The notes under the pieces were generated by a model. It worked only from the letters and a program-made list of their open reading frames with translations, made no database searches and was not told the origin of the DNA. From contig JAYKXP010000037.1 of NCBI GenBank assembly GCA_037176845.1, positions 434,001 to 498,000 on the forward strand: a stretch of 64,000 bases of DNA, read 5' to 3'. The position numbers and the translations under genes were made by a program. This stretch comes from Paramarasmius palmivorus. Lineage: Eukaryota; Basidiomycota; Agaricomycetes; Agaricales; Marasmiaceae. Shown piece by piece: positions 1-13,300 of this stretch. The stretch's first letter is position 1; every line of letters begins with the position of its first letter.

Positions 1-2201
1 ATCAAGGCTAAAGCGCGATAAAAGACATACAATTCTAGGTTGTGAACCTCATGGACAGACGCAGGGTAAATGCGCCCGCCAACGAAGTGGTCAAGGTCCA
101 AGCCCTGAGCAAGTAGACATTTTTCGTTTCCAAAGCTTAAATAATTACCTTACGCTGCATTCCTATCACCGCTCAACACAATCGAATGATTTCTTTGAAA
201 TTTGAGTTGGTTGAGTTGGGACGCGAAATGAATTTACTTACTAGCGGGTCGCCACAAAGACCGTCAGGGATTTACTACCATTGGATGCCTGAGTAACCCA
301 CCGGATGCCGAGTCACGATGACATGAAATATGCTGACATGACCTGTACGCGAAAGGAGCGCAGAACACGGAAATTAGATCGGGGACCATGGGTAGTCGAG
401 CCCAATGTTCCCGTCACCATGGCCGTTGTGAGGTGGACGAGAACACACTTGAACACACCTGAACACGAAGTCGCTTTTCATGCGGCGACAACACATTCTC
501 CAATGTAGGTATCCAGAAACGTTCATATTGAACCCTACGCCCAATGCCCAAGAGCGTTTCGAAGATGCAGAACCCAAATGATGAGATGTGTTAGGGGCGA
601 GGATTGACTTACGCAGAACGGGCCCCAACGTAAGTTGCCGTTGCGGGCTTATTGTTTTTCTGATATCCATCACCGTCCTTGAACCTGCTGCCGAGCAGTA
701 AAGATCAGAGTATGTTCAAATGGAGGTCCCGGATTTGTTATACCTCGAGAACAATTAAAATTCATCGATCATTGTGGGTCCCACCTTCAGACGACTCGAA
801 GCACCGTAAACAAGAATGGACGGGGATGGCCGAAGTGGTAGCGATAGATAGGCAAACACTGGGAATGCTGGACGCTGTGAGCTACCGGCCAGGGACGGAT
901 TGTGTGTAGCAAGGCCGAATGATAAACGTAACGACAAGAAATCCAACCTCAGGAATGTTTTTCGTCCCGAATAGGAAGACTGAAACCTCGGAAATGAATT
1001 TGAGACCGAATAAATCACCGTAAGTCGTAAGACACTAGGAAAAACTCACATTGCAAATTATTCTAACCTGGAGAGAGATATGGGAGTACGCCTGTGAAAG
1101 CATAAGGTAGGAGTGGCGTTAGACACTATCGACATCAGCGAGATCGTCGTCCTAAAATCATGCATATGTACCTGTATCGGATTCTTCCGCGTTTAGCATG
1201 GCTGCGGGGCACATAAAGATTCGTGTCCCAAATGGGCTTTGTAGTAGTAGAGTTGCTATGTCGCCGAGAAACAAGCCAATTTGCACTTGCTACTGATCAA
1301 GGATATCAATGCTTATCGTAAGGACCGACCGTTGAGTCTCTGACCCGTACAAGACAGAAAAGGCTTAAGCCGTGTCCGACGCCGGACTAGGACGGTGGCG
1401 CATCCATCAGGGCTAGCCATCTGGATTCAACTCCTGTAAGTAGTTTTGGGAGGCGCATGCACATGCGTAAATCATTGCCAGTGATCCCCCGTCCACATCT
1501 GAAAACGGAGAATAGGAAATGACGATACGCCGTGGCCTGTCCGAGGGAGTTGGTCACTTGAGATTATCATAAGGAGGTCACTCCATCCAAAGAATCTCGC
1601 TATTGAGAAACTCGTCAGCCTGTGTGAAAGGACCATCGACTATTGGAACCGACGTCAAACTGGTCCATATGGAAAGATGATAGGAATCCAATAGTGCGAA
1701 AACGGATGATCTGAACATGCCAAACTGTACCTTGCGTTTTGCAATGAGTCTGCGAGTCTGTTTTCCATCGAAATCCCACCTTCATATCGAGATGCAAGAC
1801 GAAGTATCGATGCTCAGGACGAGTGAGAAGATGACTGAGAAAGGCAAAGCCGGCGGATCCATTGAGGCAGATCAGTTTGGTTCTATTTTGCGTCCAAATA
1901 AAGATAATGGGTCCGGGCCGGAGTCGAGTTTCTGGGGTGTTCATTCCAAATGCGGAAAGAGATCTGAGATGAGCGCCGTAAAGGGGAAGTGTTGTCGAAA
2001 TTTACGTGAAGTCTGGTCGAATGTGAATGTGGCGGAGTTCTTGGGTTGAACTCGAGGTTGATGGTCAGTTAAAAGGACAGTCCGCACTCCCTCCTCGTGT
2101 CTTTCCGCCTGCCTGCGAAACCTTTCCTTTACCGCCCGATCGCAATTTTTTCCTCTATTCCTCCCGCCGATCGCTCATAAGCGCCCACTGTCTGTAGCAT
2201 C
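1..2201. other. intergenic, no convincing gene
   Basis: I see no coding region I can support here. Open frames on both strands are short, overlap each other and have no recognisable domain or exon chain. The last 150 bases (about 2085-2200) are pyrimidine-rich, as expected for the promoter and 5' leader of the HMG-box gene that starts at 2202. Confidence 0.5.
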
Positions 2202-3973
2202 ATGCCTGCAGAACGCTCAAGAGGTTCACGACGTAGTGGCGCTGACGGTACGTGGTAGACGTATCGCGTGTGATAACGATGCTTATTAGAACAAAAAACG
2301 CGTTCATAGGCAATCAGTTGGTGTGGACGATGCCAGTGGAACCCGCTTCTTCAAGTGGGATTGCATTCGCCACCAACCTTACTCCCATCACCTTCAATGA
2401 CCCCATAACGGACTCGGACATATCGGGGAAGGAGTCTAATCTCTTTCCTTCCAACGATGATCCATCCTCGCCTCGTCGCAACGCTCATTCAAAAAAGAAG
2501 CCTGATAATCATATTCCCCGCCCCCCTAACGCCTTCATACTCTTCCGATCATCATTTATCAAGAGCCAACATGTTTCGACCGAAGTCGAGACCAATCACT
2601 CGACTCTGTCCAAGATAATCGGGCTCACCTGGCAAAACCTTCCTGACGACGAGCGCAAAGTATGGCACGCGAAAGCAAAGGTCGCTCTCGACGAACATAA
2701 GCGCAAGTTCCCTCAATACGCGTTTAGACCTTTACATACCAAAGCCAAGGGAGGCACGGAGAAGAGGAAAGTGAGGGAGGTCGGTCCAAAGGATCTTAAG
2801 CGTTGTGCTAAGATCGCGGAGTTGTTGGTAGAGGGCAAGAAGGGTCAAGAGCTAGACGCTGCGATTCAAGAGTTCGACAAGTATCACGTACCGGAAATCG
2901 TAACTCGTTTCGAGGCGCCTATCACGGAGAAAACATTCCAACGCACTGCTGCGAGTCCCGCTACCGACAGTGAGGCGGAATATGACAGCGATTCACCCAA
3001 GTTTTCTCCTCGATCAGGATCTCGTTCGCCATCTAAAGCACTCTCAAGGTCGCCCAGCTCTAAGAGCTTGTCTCGTCGAGCTAAACGCTCCGAGTCTCCT
3101 GGTCCACCACCACCTTTGATAGACCCGGAACACGCTGCAGAGCACTTCAGAGCTATGCATGGCTTGGTGTACCCTCAAGGCTTGCAGGACTTTTCTCAGC
3201 TACAGTCTCCATTCGACGACTCGTATTCGCTCTCTTCGAATCAGGAACCTTCATTTGTACGTTATTTCACTGAGTATCTTAATCTGTTTCTAAGTGTCAT
3301 TTTATACTAGGACTACACCACCTTCACTTTCTCTGATTCCCAGCAAGAGAATCCCGTGCCCAAGTTCGAGAATACGTGTGGCATGGATCCTCTCATGCCA
3401 GAAGCGTCATATAACGGCGAGCTATCCGTTTTTGACGACGCCACATCGACGGCTGCACGGAAACCTTCACTTTCCATCAATACCTCATCACTACCCCCGA
3501 CGTCGGCTTCTCAGGCTTCTTTGCATAGTTGGACCCCAATGTCGTCCTGTGACAGCCTGAGTATCCCCGTCACTCCCTGTTATCCTGACGCTCCTTACAC
3601 TCCTTTCAATGCCTACATTTCGAATTTCAATATTCACCCCTACTCTCATTCCCCATCACCTCTCTCCAACGCAAGTTCCTATGAGGATTTGTCAAGTCTA
3701 TACAACCGCGACTGTCAATCCCAGACGCAATGTGTACCCCAATCGCCGGCGTGTGGGTACCCAGACAGTACGGCGTATCCGAGTGACCCTCAGGTCTTTG
3801 TTCAAGGACAAGACATGTCACCTACGGAGTTTTTCGACCCTTACGATCCACTGTCTATGTCACCGACCGACGACATGACACTATCTAAGGGTAAAGCGGC
3901 ACAAGGCCAGTTCTACACGTCGAGTTTCGACCTAGACTTCACAGCCTTTACTGCGCCGATACAGACCTACTGA
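2202..3973 (+). CDS. HMG-box (MATA_HMG type) transcription factor
   Basis: Three exons, 2202-2247, 2310-3256 and 3311-3973, encode about 551 residues. The introns (62 and 54 nt) are GT-AG and the frame is continuous across both. An HMG box lies at roughly residues 90-165 and begins with the typical RPPNAFILFRSSF; it contains the conserved LSKIIGLTW...W core that bends DNA. A basic stretch follows, then long Ser/Pro-rich tails with many SP and SPS sites, typical of phosphorylated fungal regulators. In basidiomycetes this class includes regulators of mating, pheromone response and fruiting, so a nuclear sequence-specific DNA-binding role is well supported; the target process is inference. The start was chosen because the first exon joins in frame through a good donor, whereas the downstream ATG inside intron 1 would not. 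Confidence 0.88.
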
Positions 3974-6968
3974 CGTAGGTCTCTAATTACTGGAAGCGAC
4001 GCTAGAAGTTTCTCCCAGTAATATCTCTCTAATCTCGCTGGTTATTTATCACTAACCTCTTTGTTCACTCGCCACCCCCGTCTCACGCAAGACCTTTCCC
4101 TCACCTTCCCGCCCTCATACTCCATTTCTTCCCGTGTCTTGCGGTCTTTCCCCGGATCGAGATGTATTACTAGCGACCTTCCAGGATTCTCTCATAAAGT
4201 TATTCCTGATTTACCACATATATTTATCCTCCTTTCCCATTCACGGATACTTTACACCCTGCGTCCCTGGCCTCCCGTTCCTATCACCGCTTCCTCTTTT
4301 CTTTCTTTCGTGCCGCGTCGACCTGGTGGTGAGCTACTCCTTGGGAACGCCTAGCTTCCCGTGGGCGGCCGTCCTTCATCACCTCGATCACAGTACGAAA
4401 TCCCGGCGAGACATTATTTATTGGTCGTGGTGGATGACAATGGAAAACAAAATTACATCGGGCGAGTCTTTCCCATCCTTTTTTCCTACTGTACATAGTC
4501 CATTTCCCGCTTCACATCCCTTAGTTCACCGCCCCCACTCACCTCTTATTTCTTTTTCTCGTCCTTCTATTTCGTTTAGGGAACGAGGCTCACCAATGCC
4601 CGCCTCAAGTGTTGTTGTCAAATCTGTATCAGTATATACTATACATTTTACTTACCTGTCTATCTTACCCATATACGACTAGGGTCGCGGATTGTCTGTA
4701 TACGTAGCATTGTTTTCGGTGTTCTCAGACCACCGGGGACCACGATTTGTAGACGAAATACTAATGATAAATGTCCCGAACGCCAGGTATGAGGTATGTC
4801 CCGACGTCTTGTATTCGACAGCTCCCCGTCTACGGCGGACAACACAACCGTGCAAGCCAGGGTAACGCAAACATTTTACGAAATGCAGGGTTTTCTTGAC
4901 GACGTCTGTTGGATGTTTAGCCATCTGGACCCTTGACCGCTACCCGCTGACGTTGAGTTTGAATGGGTCTATTCAGTCACGTAAAAAGCGTCTGGAAAAG
5001 GTCAACTTGCCTTCTGACGGAAGGATTTGAGTTCTGATCATGATGACCCCAAGTTCCTAGAGAAGTGACCCATGATCATGATCCCGGCGAAAAGAGATAT
5101 AGATGGAAGGTATCGTGCCGCGATTACGCTTATCGTCTACGGGCGAAGCTGATATCGGATTTTCCAAGGTCGATTTTTGATTCCTGAAGTTTGGTATGAC
5201 TCCAATCAGACTTCCTATAGGTTGACGGATGTGGAGTAATCCCTTCTGTTTGTGTAAGGGAGAAGCCTGTATCTAATACATTACTTTCCCAACAAAGTAG
5301 GAACAAAGAGGAACAGAACATCGCGACACGCGAGTTGGGCAGAGGGTATTTGAGGCGGAACGTCAGTCTGACTTTCAAGGTGCTCGTTCTCCTGAAGGAA
5401 GCTTGCATACTTGACGGTATTCATGTGCGCGAAGAAAAGGATGAACGTTCATTTCCGCTTCATTCGGGTGCATTAAGCTGAAAGTGGCGGGAACGGAGAG
5501 AAAATAGAGAATAGACTCTTGGGTATCGGCCGTGGGGCGGCATGCCTAGACTCTTGAGAAAACAAAATGTCATATGAACGTGTGGCATCTACCGCAACAT
5601 GGACCCATCATATTTTTCTGGCCAGTGAGCGTCCACTAACGGCGCCGACCGGTATCTTGAAAAAGGCGGCGCCGCGCCAAGTAAGAACCGAGAAGGAGAG
5701 CGAAATATCACCGAAAAGAGGACGCGGACACGAACGGTACTAGTCTGAGTCTTCGTCAGGGAGACGTTCATTGGCGGGAGATGGTGTTCCATTTCCTGGA
5801 TGTGTCCACAAAGATAACCTGAGGAAAGCCTCGAGGCACTCGAGTCTTGCGTTTTCGCCCTGGAGTTATTCGAATTCGGGAAGTCATTTTGCGGTGATGA
5901 CAAAATAAGGTTCAAATGCACATTTCATCAAGATGTACTTACCACGCTAGCTTGATCGGCCTCGAGTCTTATACTCCCATTATCGCCGAAGGAATATCAC
6001 GATGATGAAGATGGCCTCGGCCTTGCAATATAGACCGTTTTAACAGGTTTCAACAAGGAGCAGAGAGTTGTCACTACCGACAAGATCCAGATTCGAGGTA
6101 CGCAGTGCTTTCAACCAGGTCGAGAGATCTAAATACAAGGAGAAACATAGGGAGTTAGCATGACGAAGGAGCTATTGATTCGATCTCACCTCGGATGGTC
6201 CAATGAAGAGTTAAACTGTACCGGTTCCTTCCCTATCAGGTTGTCAATTAGACGAACTGAACATTGTAAGTATGAACGCCTCGAGGCAAATTGTGTAAGT
6301 TTGGAAGGGTCGTGGAAGAGCGATTCGAGGGTCACGAACGCCATGAGGAGGTCATTTGGCTGAGCTTCGGACCCGGGGAATAGGTAGTGAATAGGTGCTG
6401 TATCGTGCTGTGTTTCTTCAACAGCAGACGCGAGCCGAATCAAAGTGACCAGTCCTCGAAGGTGAGATGGCGTAGACGATACGTACTTGAATCTTGGTTA
6501 GGCCGGGTACCTCCGATCCGAGTCGCTCCAGCCTACTAAATCCGACGACAGATAGATTGAGAACTTATATCAGAGAAATCAGGCAAGAACACAGCAAGAA
6601 TACCAAGGTTGAAAGATGACAGCTTGCACAGTAGCTTCGGAGAATGCACTTTGATGGTATGGTTTCCCGTTTATCGGTAATAGCTCAGTGTATAGTTGGG
6701 CTTCGAGATTCGAGTGGCGCTGGTACCGCTAGAAGCGTCTAATAGCGCCGGTGAGACGTCTTGATAAACAATGTAATGCCTATGCAGCTTACATAGAATG
6801 AGAGAAAGAGAGAACGGTTCCGGAGTCGGTGACTCGGTCCAGATTCGAGTGATTGAGTCATGTGCATGAGAAACCGCCGGTTTGTCACCTGACATGTTTC
6901 CCTGTCACAGGAGGTGTCACTCAAGCTCCTCGAGCGCCTATCTTTCCCTTCCTCTTTCCCTTTCCTCA
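3974..6968. other. long intergenic region, likely 3' UTR then nothing visible
   Basis: The first 700 bases (to about 4680) are strongly pyrimidine-rich (C and T runs) on the plus strand and are probably the 3' UTR and flank of the HMG gene; open frames there reflect base composition. From 4680 to 6900 I see only short unrelated open frames on both strands with no domain, no plausible exon chain and no tRNA. Confidence 0.4.
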
Positions 6969-8180
6969 ATGCCCAAGCCAGAGAACAAAGAATCCAGCGA
7001 ACAGAAGAGGCATATCAGATACCATAGAAAATCTAGAACAGGATGCTTTTCTTGCAAAAAGAGACGGGTCAAGGTGAGTTCTTGTAACACTACGAGACGT
7101 AGATGTCTAAACAGTCAATAGTGTGACGAGGTCCACCCTACTTGTGGTAACTGTGCTCGTCGGGAGGTCGAATGTATCTGGGATCAACCAAACATACGGA
7201 GCTCACCCGAAGGAGGAGAATTGATGCGTTCTGTGTCGCCGACACCGCGATACGGAGACCTCAGCCCCCCATCTCCTGTCAACATGAATTCTCTAATGCT
7301 TATTCATCACTACACTATCGCCACATATCCTTCGCTCTATTCCAAGCCCGTATGCGCCAACACATGCAAAGTCGTCATCCCCCAGCTCTCCTTCTCGTCT
7401 CCATTCCTGATGCATTCGATGCTTGCATGTGCAGGTCTTCATCTGGAAACCCTTCACATGGAAGATCCAGACGCACCAAAGTTCGCTCTCATGGCTGCCA
7501 CCCATAAAAACGCAGCTTTGTCCCTTCTACCATCGTTGGTTGGAGTCTCCGATGCGCACCTCCTTGGCATTGGCCTTCTGACCATGTTCACTCTATGTTC
7601 CTCGCTACGAGGGCCGGCACCTACCATATTTTCCATGCTCAAAACTATTCATAACATTTGGCACGGCATGCAAGGTTACACCTTCGCCGATCAATCCCTG
7701 AAGGTCCTCGATTGGGTCCATCTCCTAAACAATCTGCCGGACAACCCCAACGACCCCTTTCCCATACACTTATTCAGCATCCATCTTCCGACTTCCGACT
7801 TTCCTGACCCAGAGGAAGTCGAGGATCCAGAAGTAGCGGATGCCTACAAATCGGCTGTAGATGCGTTGTGCACTGCGCGGCCGTTCAGCTACAGTGGCTA
7901 TGAACTGATCGCGGCTATAAAATGGGCGGAACTTTTTTCGACCAAGTTCTTGGAACTATTGTTGGAAAAGAGGCCTCGGGCGCTCGTTATTCTTTACCAC
8001 TACTGTTCCATGATTCATAACGTTAGCTACTGTTGGTGGGCGGGCGATACAGAGGGAAGGTTGAATTATGTCCGAGAGTTGCTGGACGACAAGTGGAAGG
8101 ATTGTTTGGACACGATTCGGTCACCTTTTGTCGAAGTTGCCTCGATTTCTTCTGGGTTTCTAACCCGACCTGTATATTAG
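6969..8180 (+). CDS. Zn2Cys6 transcription factor, Upc2/sterol-uptake-control-like (paralog A)
   Basis: Exons 6969-7073 and 7122-8180 give 387 residues. The Zn2Cys6 binuclear cluster lies at residues 26-53: C-x2-C-x6-C, then C-x2-C-x6-C, preceded by a basic arm (RYHRKSRTG). A 48-nt intron splits the cluster exactly between KKRRVK and the third cysteine. The remainder is a helical fungal regulator domain with LIHHYT, FLMHSMLACAGLHL and a WW pair near the C terminus, as in Upc2-like proteins. Such proteins are nuclear activators that bind DNA through the cluster; the regulated genes are unknown. Two paralogs in this window (9073-10359 and 47253-48380) share layout and intron position. It ends tail-to-tail with the first of these. 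Confidence 0.85.
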
Positions 8181-8821
8181 GTTTTCTTTTTTTGGTCTGG
8201 TTTGTCAATTTTTGGCTTACTCTCGCTGTGTTCTCTACGGTATGATCTTTTCCATGCGACCTGTCAAACGAATGGATTCAATTAATTCTCGAGATAACGA
8301 GTGGTCAGGCGACTACTGCGAAAGCGGTCACCAGGGCTTGGTACGTTCAGGTGTCGTTCATCTTTACCACCCAGGTACTAAGCAGCATTTTGCACGTAAT
8401 AGGTGCAGGGTGGTACAGTAGGGATCGGAGATGTACCAATATACCCACTGTGGTACGCTACTCCTTGTCAAATTATATATACACTCGAGTAACTGCCTCG
8501 GAACTTTCATCTATTCACCTCTTTTGGGATTGAATAAGTCAGACCCGGATTCTTCTCCACAGCCAACTCCTATCAGTTCGATAAAACACCACGCATCAGA
8601 TGTAGTGTTCTTTTCCTCGTACTGGTCGGGCGAAGGCACACGTGGGTCATTTTGGGCGCTCTGCGTGATTTTGTTCTTCTCGTACACATGTGTATCATTA
8701 AGCCAACAAGCGCCGTGAATTGTACGCCATAACCATTATCGCGAGAAGGAATGTGGGTGCAGATGCCCTCCTTTTACGATTTCTAGGACACATACACTTG
8801 CTGTCCTTGGCAGACTTCCAA
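8181..8821. other. intergenic between convergent regulator and tRNA
   Basis: This is the 3' flank of the Zn2Cys6 gene, with a T-rich stretch just after the stop. I see no supported coding region. Confidence 0.4.
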
Positions 8822-8912
8822 GGCGCTATAGCCAAGTGGTTACGGCGACAGATTAGAACACTGTCTTATCTGTTCCTCTTTGAGGGCGCAGGTTCGAATC
8901 CTGCTGGCGTCG
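8822..8912 (+). tRNA. tRNA-Ser(AGA) with 9-nt intron
   Basis: A full cloverleaf can be drawn. The acceptor is GGCGCTA paired with TGGCGTC (two GU pairs) plus discriminator G. The D arm is GCC/GGC, the anticodon stem ACAGA/TCTGT, the long variable arm has a CCTC/GAGG stem (class II), and the T arm is GCAGG-TTCGAAT-CCTGC. The loop region between the anticodon stems is 16 nt, so a 9-nt intron sits after position 37 and the anticodon reads AGA. G73 and the long arm fit serine rather than leucine. A TTTT run for Pol III termination follows at 8937-8940. Confidence 0.93.
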
Positions 8913-9072
8913 GCTCATGGTGTGCCGGAGAGTTTCTTTTCGGTAGTGGAATCTTTTTTGCCCTCATACTAAAGATGGCACAACTGAACCAGAATAACAT
9001 TCGCCCACCAGAAGTATCCGATCCAATATCATACAAATCTTCAAGAAACATATGCTGTCTACAGTCTACTAG

Positions 9073-10359
9073 TCATAACCGCTGCCTTCGTTGTATCACT
9101 GCTCCTGAACTGTCACTCTCTTCATAACCTCCATCAATCCATTCGCTTGCCAACCACACCCGCCACTCTACGTCCACCAACCCATACACGTAATCCGCAC
9201 ATCTTCCCATGTCACACGCCCACCAGCAGCCATCTTCACCAATACGTCGCAGTATCACCAAATAGTGGTACAACAACACCAGCGCTCTCTGCTTCTTCTC
9301 ATTCAGAAGATCGCAGAACCGCTTGGGGAAGAAGGCCGGCCACAGGATGGCACTCATGATCTCGAAACCAGTCTGACTGAGTGGGTAGAACGTGTGTAAT
9401 AGGATGTCCACCGCGGATTTGTACGCTTCTGCTATTTCGGGGTCTTCGAGCTCCGAGGAATCCGGGATAGTAGTGTCATTGGGGACATAGATTCGTTCGA
9501 GGTGTGATGGCATCGGAACAGGTGCGTCTGAACGAGCGATAGGTTGCATAGGTCCAAGACTTTGATCAGTGTACATGAAACTATTAATCTTGGACCAAAC
9601 GTTGTGTATGGCGGTGAGAAGGCTGAAGATGTTGGAAGGCGTGGTGTTGAGCGCGTTTGAGATGGTGTAGAGGGTGAGGAAACAGATTCCGATGTATTGC
9701 GTGTCTGCGCTTGAAGTTGGCAGTTTCTCGTTTGTGAGGTGTAACATGGCGATTTTTCGATGGCGAGAAGCGTATTCTAGCCATTTAGTCCCTGTGTCGT
9801 CCGAGGGATGCAGGCGTCCAAGGTGGAGCGCGGTGCTCGAGAGCATGGCGTGCAAGAGGAAAGGGTTGGTGAAGGATAGACGGGGTATAGCAATTGTGCA
9901 TGTAGCAGTGAAATCTGCGTTGGAGCAGAACGATGAGGAACTGTAGACGGTGTAATGGTGAACGAGCTGGAGCGCGGCGGTGTCCTCCAACGGTGCTAGC
10001 GTTGTAGGCTGTTTCAATAGTTGCGACGACGCTGATGATGGAATGAGCGCTTTTTCTTGAACTTCCTCTACGCCCTTGTCGTCGTTCGTCTGCTCCTCGC
10101 CTTTTCCTTTATCCTCCTTCTTTTTCGTCTTCTCCTTCCAAACGCAAGGAACGTTACGTCGAGTGCAGTTGTTGCAAGTAGGCTCTGTTTCATCGCACTG
10201 ATACCGGCGTACGTGAGAAGATCAAGGAGCAAAGGGCAACGACGACCTGCTCACCTTGATGCGCCTTTGCTTGCACGTTCGACACCCGCTTCGTACTTTG
10301 GCATGAACTCGGATTTTTCGTTTTGGAGGAGTTGAGGCTTCAGGAGATGCAGAGGACAT
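9073..10359 (-). CDS. Zn2Cys6 transcription factor, Upc2-like (paralog B)
   Basis: Minus-strand exons 10359-10255 and 10197-9073 encode 409 residues. The first exon is 105 nt (35 codons), exactly as in paralog A, and the 57-nt intron falls at the same place, between RRIK and the third zinc cysteine. The cluster is C-x2-C-x6-C...C-x2-C-x6-C at residues 26-53, followed by a Lys/Glu-rich linker, then the Upc2-like helical domain (LVHHYTVYS, FLLHAMLSSTALHLG) and WWACDMGRCADYVYGL near the end. It is a nuclear DNA-binding regulator by family. It converges on paralog A with tRNA-Ser between the 3' ends, suggesting an old inverted duplication. No lesion is visible. Confidence 0.86.
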
Positions 10360-13300
10360 GGTGGAGAAGGTTCAAGGGTTCCTTAGACATCCAGTTCCAA
10401 TAAATCACTGTTGATGATTTGAATCAAAAACAAGCGACCGTCAAGTGACAGGTCAACGCAGAGCATCTCTGGGAATTTTGACCAAATGCTTACCAAGGAC
10501 CCTGCTGATCACCACGGCGTCTACATAGCCTGCATGATCGATACCCAAGAGAGAGAGCGCTCTGAAAACTGAAACGAATTCCATTGGATTCTAATCCTGT
10601 CAGGGCAGAGGGAATCCACCTACTTCAAGGAACCGAACGAGAGCCGAGTTATTGCAATGGAAGGGTTGTCATATTGACACTCCGGCAGTACTGAACAATA
10701 GATGGCGTTCCGTCATAAAGCGTTTCGTGTTGGGATCTTGAATCTTGAAGATACAGAACCTTATTTCCTTTGCGCAGTGTGAGCCATGTTTCCAATTTGT
10801 GAGTTAGATATTACGCACCTTGGTCTTCAAAATAGCAATAGAAGAGACCCTGGAAATCGAAGCATTGGGTAGCTGGGAACCCTTGCATCACAAGATAATC
10901 ACAAGATTCAGCTTGGCCAAGGGTCACCGAATTGGCTTGATGAAAACCCGAACAGAAAAAGATATATTCACAAAGATGAAGGCTGGAGGACGGGATGGAA
11001 GTCGTGGTGGTGGTTCCTGGGTAAGGAAATTTTGCCGGGCCAATCGGCCTCTCGACGTTCCTTTGCCTCAACCACCATCACGCCGACAGCCTCGCTGTCT
11101 TGAACAGCGGTATTTCAGACCTAGGCCCAGAAATATTGGGATGAAGTGGTATGGGACACCAAACACGAGGCCAGAACAATTAGTGTTGGGATAATCATTG
11201 GGAAAAAGTGAGTGAAGGGCAATCTCGGGTATTTTCGTTTTCTAACGTTTCTGTAGAACCTCGGGCCTTTTTTTGCATATCAGCTCTCCCGCCTCTTGAT
11301 AGGAGAGGTTCCGACTTGGAAATTGCGGACCGAACACCCCCAGTGCCGGCCTCCGAACATTGAAAGAAGTACTTGGTTCATCTCCGCTGTCTCAGAAGTC
11401 ATAAACGTGACGACCAAATATTCCAAGGCGGTAGTCGAGCCTCGCGAGGTTATAGATACAGCTCGACAGACACCTTCCGACTATATCGTACCAGCTAGTA
11501 AGCACAGTGTCAACTCTTCTCCGAACCTTAGCTCACCCCTTCTTCCAGGTAATATCGCTTCGTGTACTAAAGCGCTACCCCACGAAGCGATGTCAAAGCT
11601 ACCGAAACTATAATGCAGAGAACCTAAGCGCCTGGGGTTCAATGTTACTCACTACTCTTGGTAAAATCTTCACTAGAGATCTACGGGGTATAGAGTGGTG
11701 CTCATGGTTCTTTGGCACGGTGTGGGAAGTGGAGAGAGGTATACGACGGGAGTTTGGGCGATAAACCGAAGATACTTCATGGACAGGAGTGGGGAGGTGA
11801 TAGGGCCAAGCTTTAGATGCTTTAGGGACTACACAATCTTCTAGCTTCCGTTGGCCATAGCGGCAGCTCGATAGTCGAGCTTTCGCCACCGCAGGAGCTT
11901 CAGCGCCGTACGAGACGATTCCTATCTATGCATACATTCTAGGGAGCTATCCCTCTTCGGATTTTGCTGTACTCTGCATCATGATCCACGAAGAAGGCTT
12001 TCTGTTGAATGGAAGAGAGTTCACACAGGGCGCTCCGTTCTCTCGGAAGAGATATACTAGCATTGCGTTTCCAAGGCATTCACCCTGTCTTCTCGCTGCA
12101 GAGCCTAGACGTGGCGTCTCAATGGGGCCTCTCGTCCTTGCTGCTACAGTGCGAGTTTTGCCTCCTGCTTCGTTGCCATTCCTAGCGCTGACTTTTACTA
12201 CAGTTCACTATATGCTAATTCCACACCAGGGCCATGATGGAACCCCCTGAAGTACAAGCAACATGGGCTCAGAATGCATTACATGTTCCTATCTTCTTGT
12301 AACCCTTCGTGTTGTTAGTGGCGTTTAATGAGCAAGATCTAGACCTCCAGTTCTTGAACCCTATCTCTTCGGGAACCCAGAGTACGACCGGTGTAGCGAT
12401 AGCGGATAAATCGCATGAATGCAAATTTTGAATGTCTCTCCTTGAAGATCTTGATTTCTCTCACCGTAACCACCACCAAAGAACGATGCGTACTCCCTAA
12501 ACCTTCTCTTGTCACAAGATTCGAGTATAACGAGTCCTCCAATCCAATATTTTCTCTTTCTTGGATCTCGCCAAAGTCTCCAAGTCTCAAGCCGGTCCGC
12601 TCAGAGACTCCACACTCAGATGCAGAACTAAATTTTGATTTTTCAGGGCGGCACTCATGAGGAAATAGAGATCTGGATCTTGAAATGGTGCGTTTTTTAT
12701 GTTACTTTCCCTACAGAACAAAGTACGAGCTAAGATCTCTGCTAGTCCATAGCTACGATCTTTGAGACGGAAATTCGTGTTTCATGATCGTGATTCAGGC
12801 TACAATACGCAATACAAATCCTTCGTTCAAGCGCGGATAACCATCCAACTTATCGGGAAAGCGGTTTGAGCTAGCACCTTTTCTCTACCAAGGGACGGCT
12901 ATTGATGATTCAAGGCTCAATTCAAAAGCAAGGCCGAATACGCGATTAGGACGCACGTACCGTACTACCACAGCTAAAGAAGGGAGCTGTTGTCGGACTT
13001 GGATGTCGGGAGTAGGGAGATAAGCCTCAACGGATCTTGGGCTGGTGAGTGATTATCGTTTATCGTTATACAGTGGTGACTCATGTTTACTATTAGTCTC
13101 AATAGCGTGTGGTGTCGGTCGACATTGTATTACTAGGAACGAGGGCGCCTTCCACGAATTTCGCGGTACTTGAAGCTTGAGTTTCGGAACCAGTTAGGGA
13201 CATGAAGGAGATATCACTTCATCCGCTTACACTCTTCCAGAATTCGCTTTGGGGGGCTGAAGTCATTCTGTGGTATACAAGCAGCAAACTCCAGTTCCAG

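Noticed and set aside
825..905. A tRNA-like D-arm sequence (ATGGCCGAAGTGG)
   Set aside because: No matching acceptor stem and no T-arm GGTTCGAATCC-type element at the right distance.
4061..4682. Overlapping frames of 97 and 182 codons after the HMG gene
   Set aside because: They lie in a C/T-rich stretch, where open frames arise from base composition; low-complexity Ser/Pro/Phe content, best read as 3' UTR.
8720..9127. 135-codon plus-strand frame
   Set aside because: It runs through the tRNA-Ser gene and into the antisense of a regulator's coding end.
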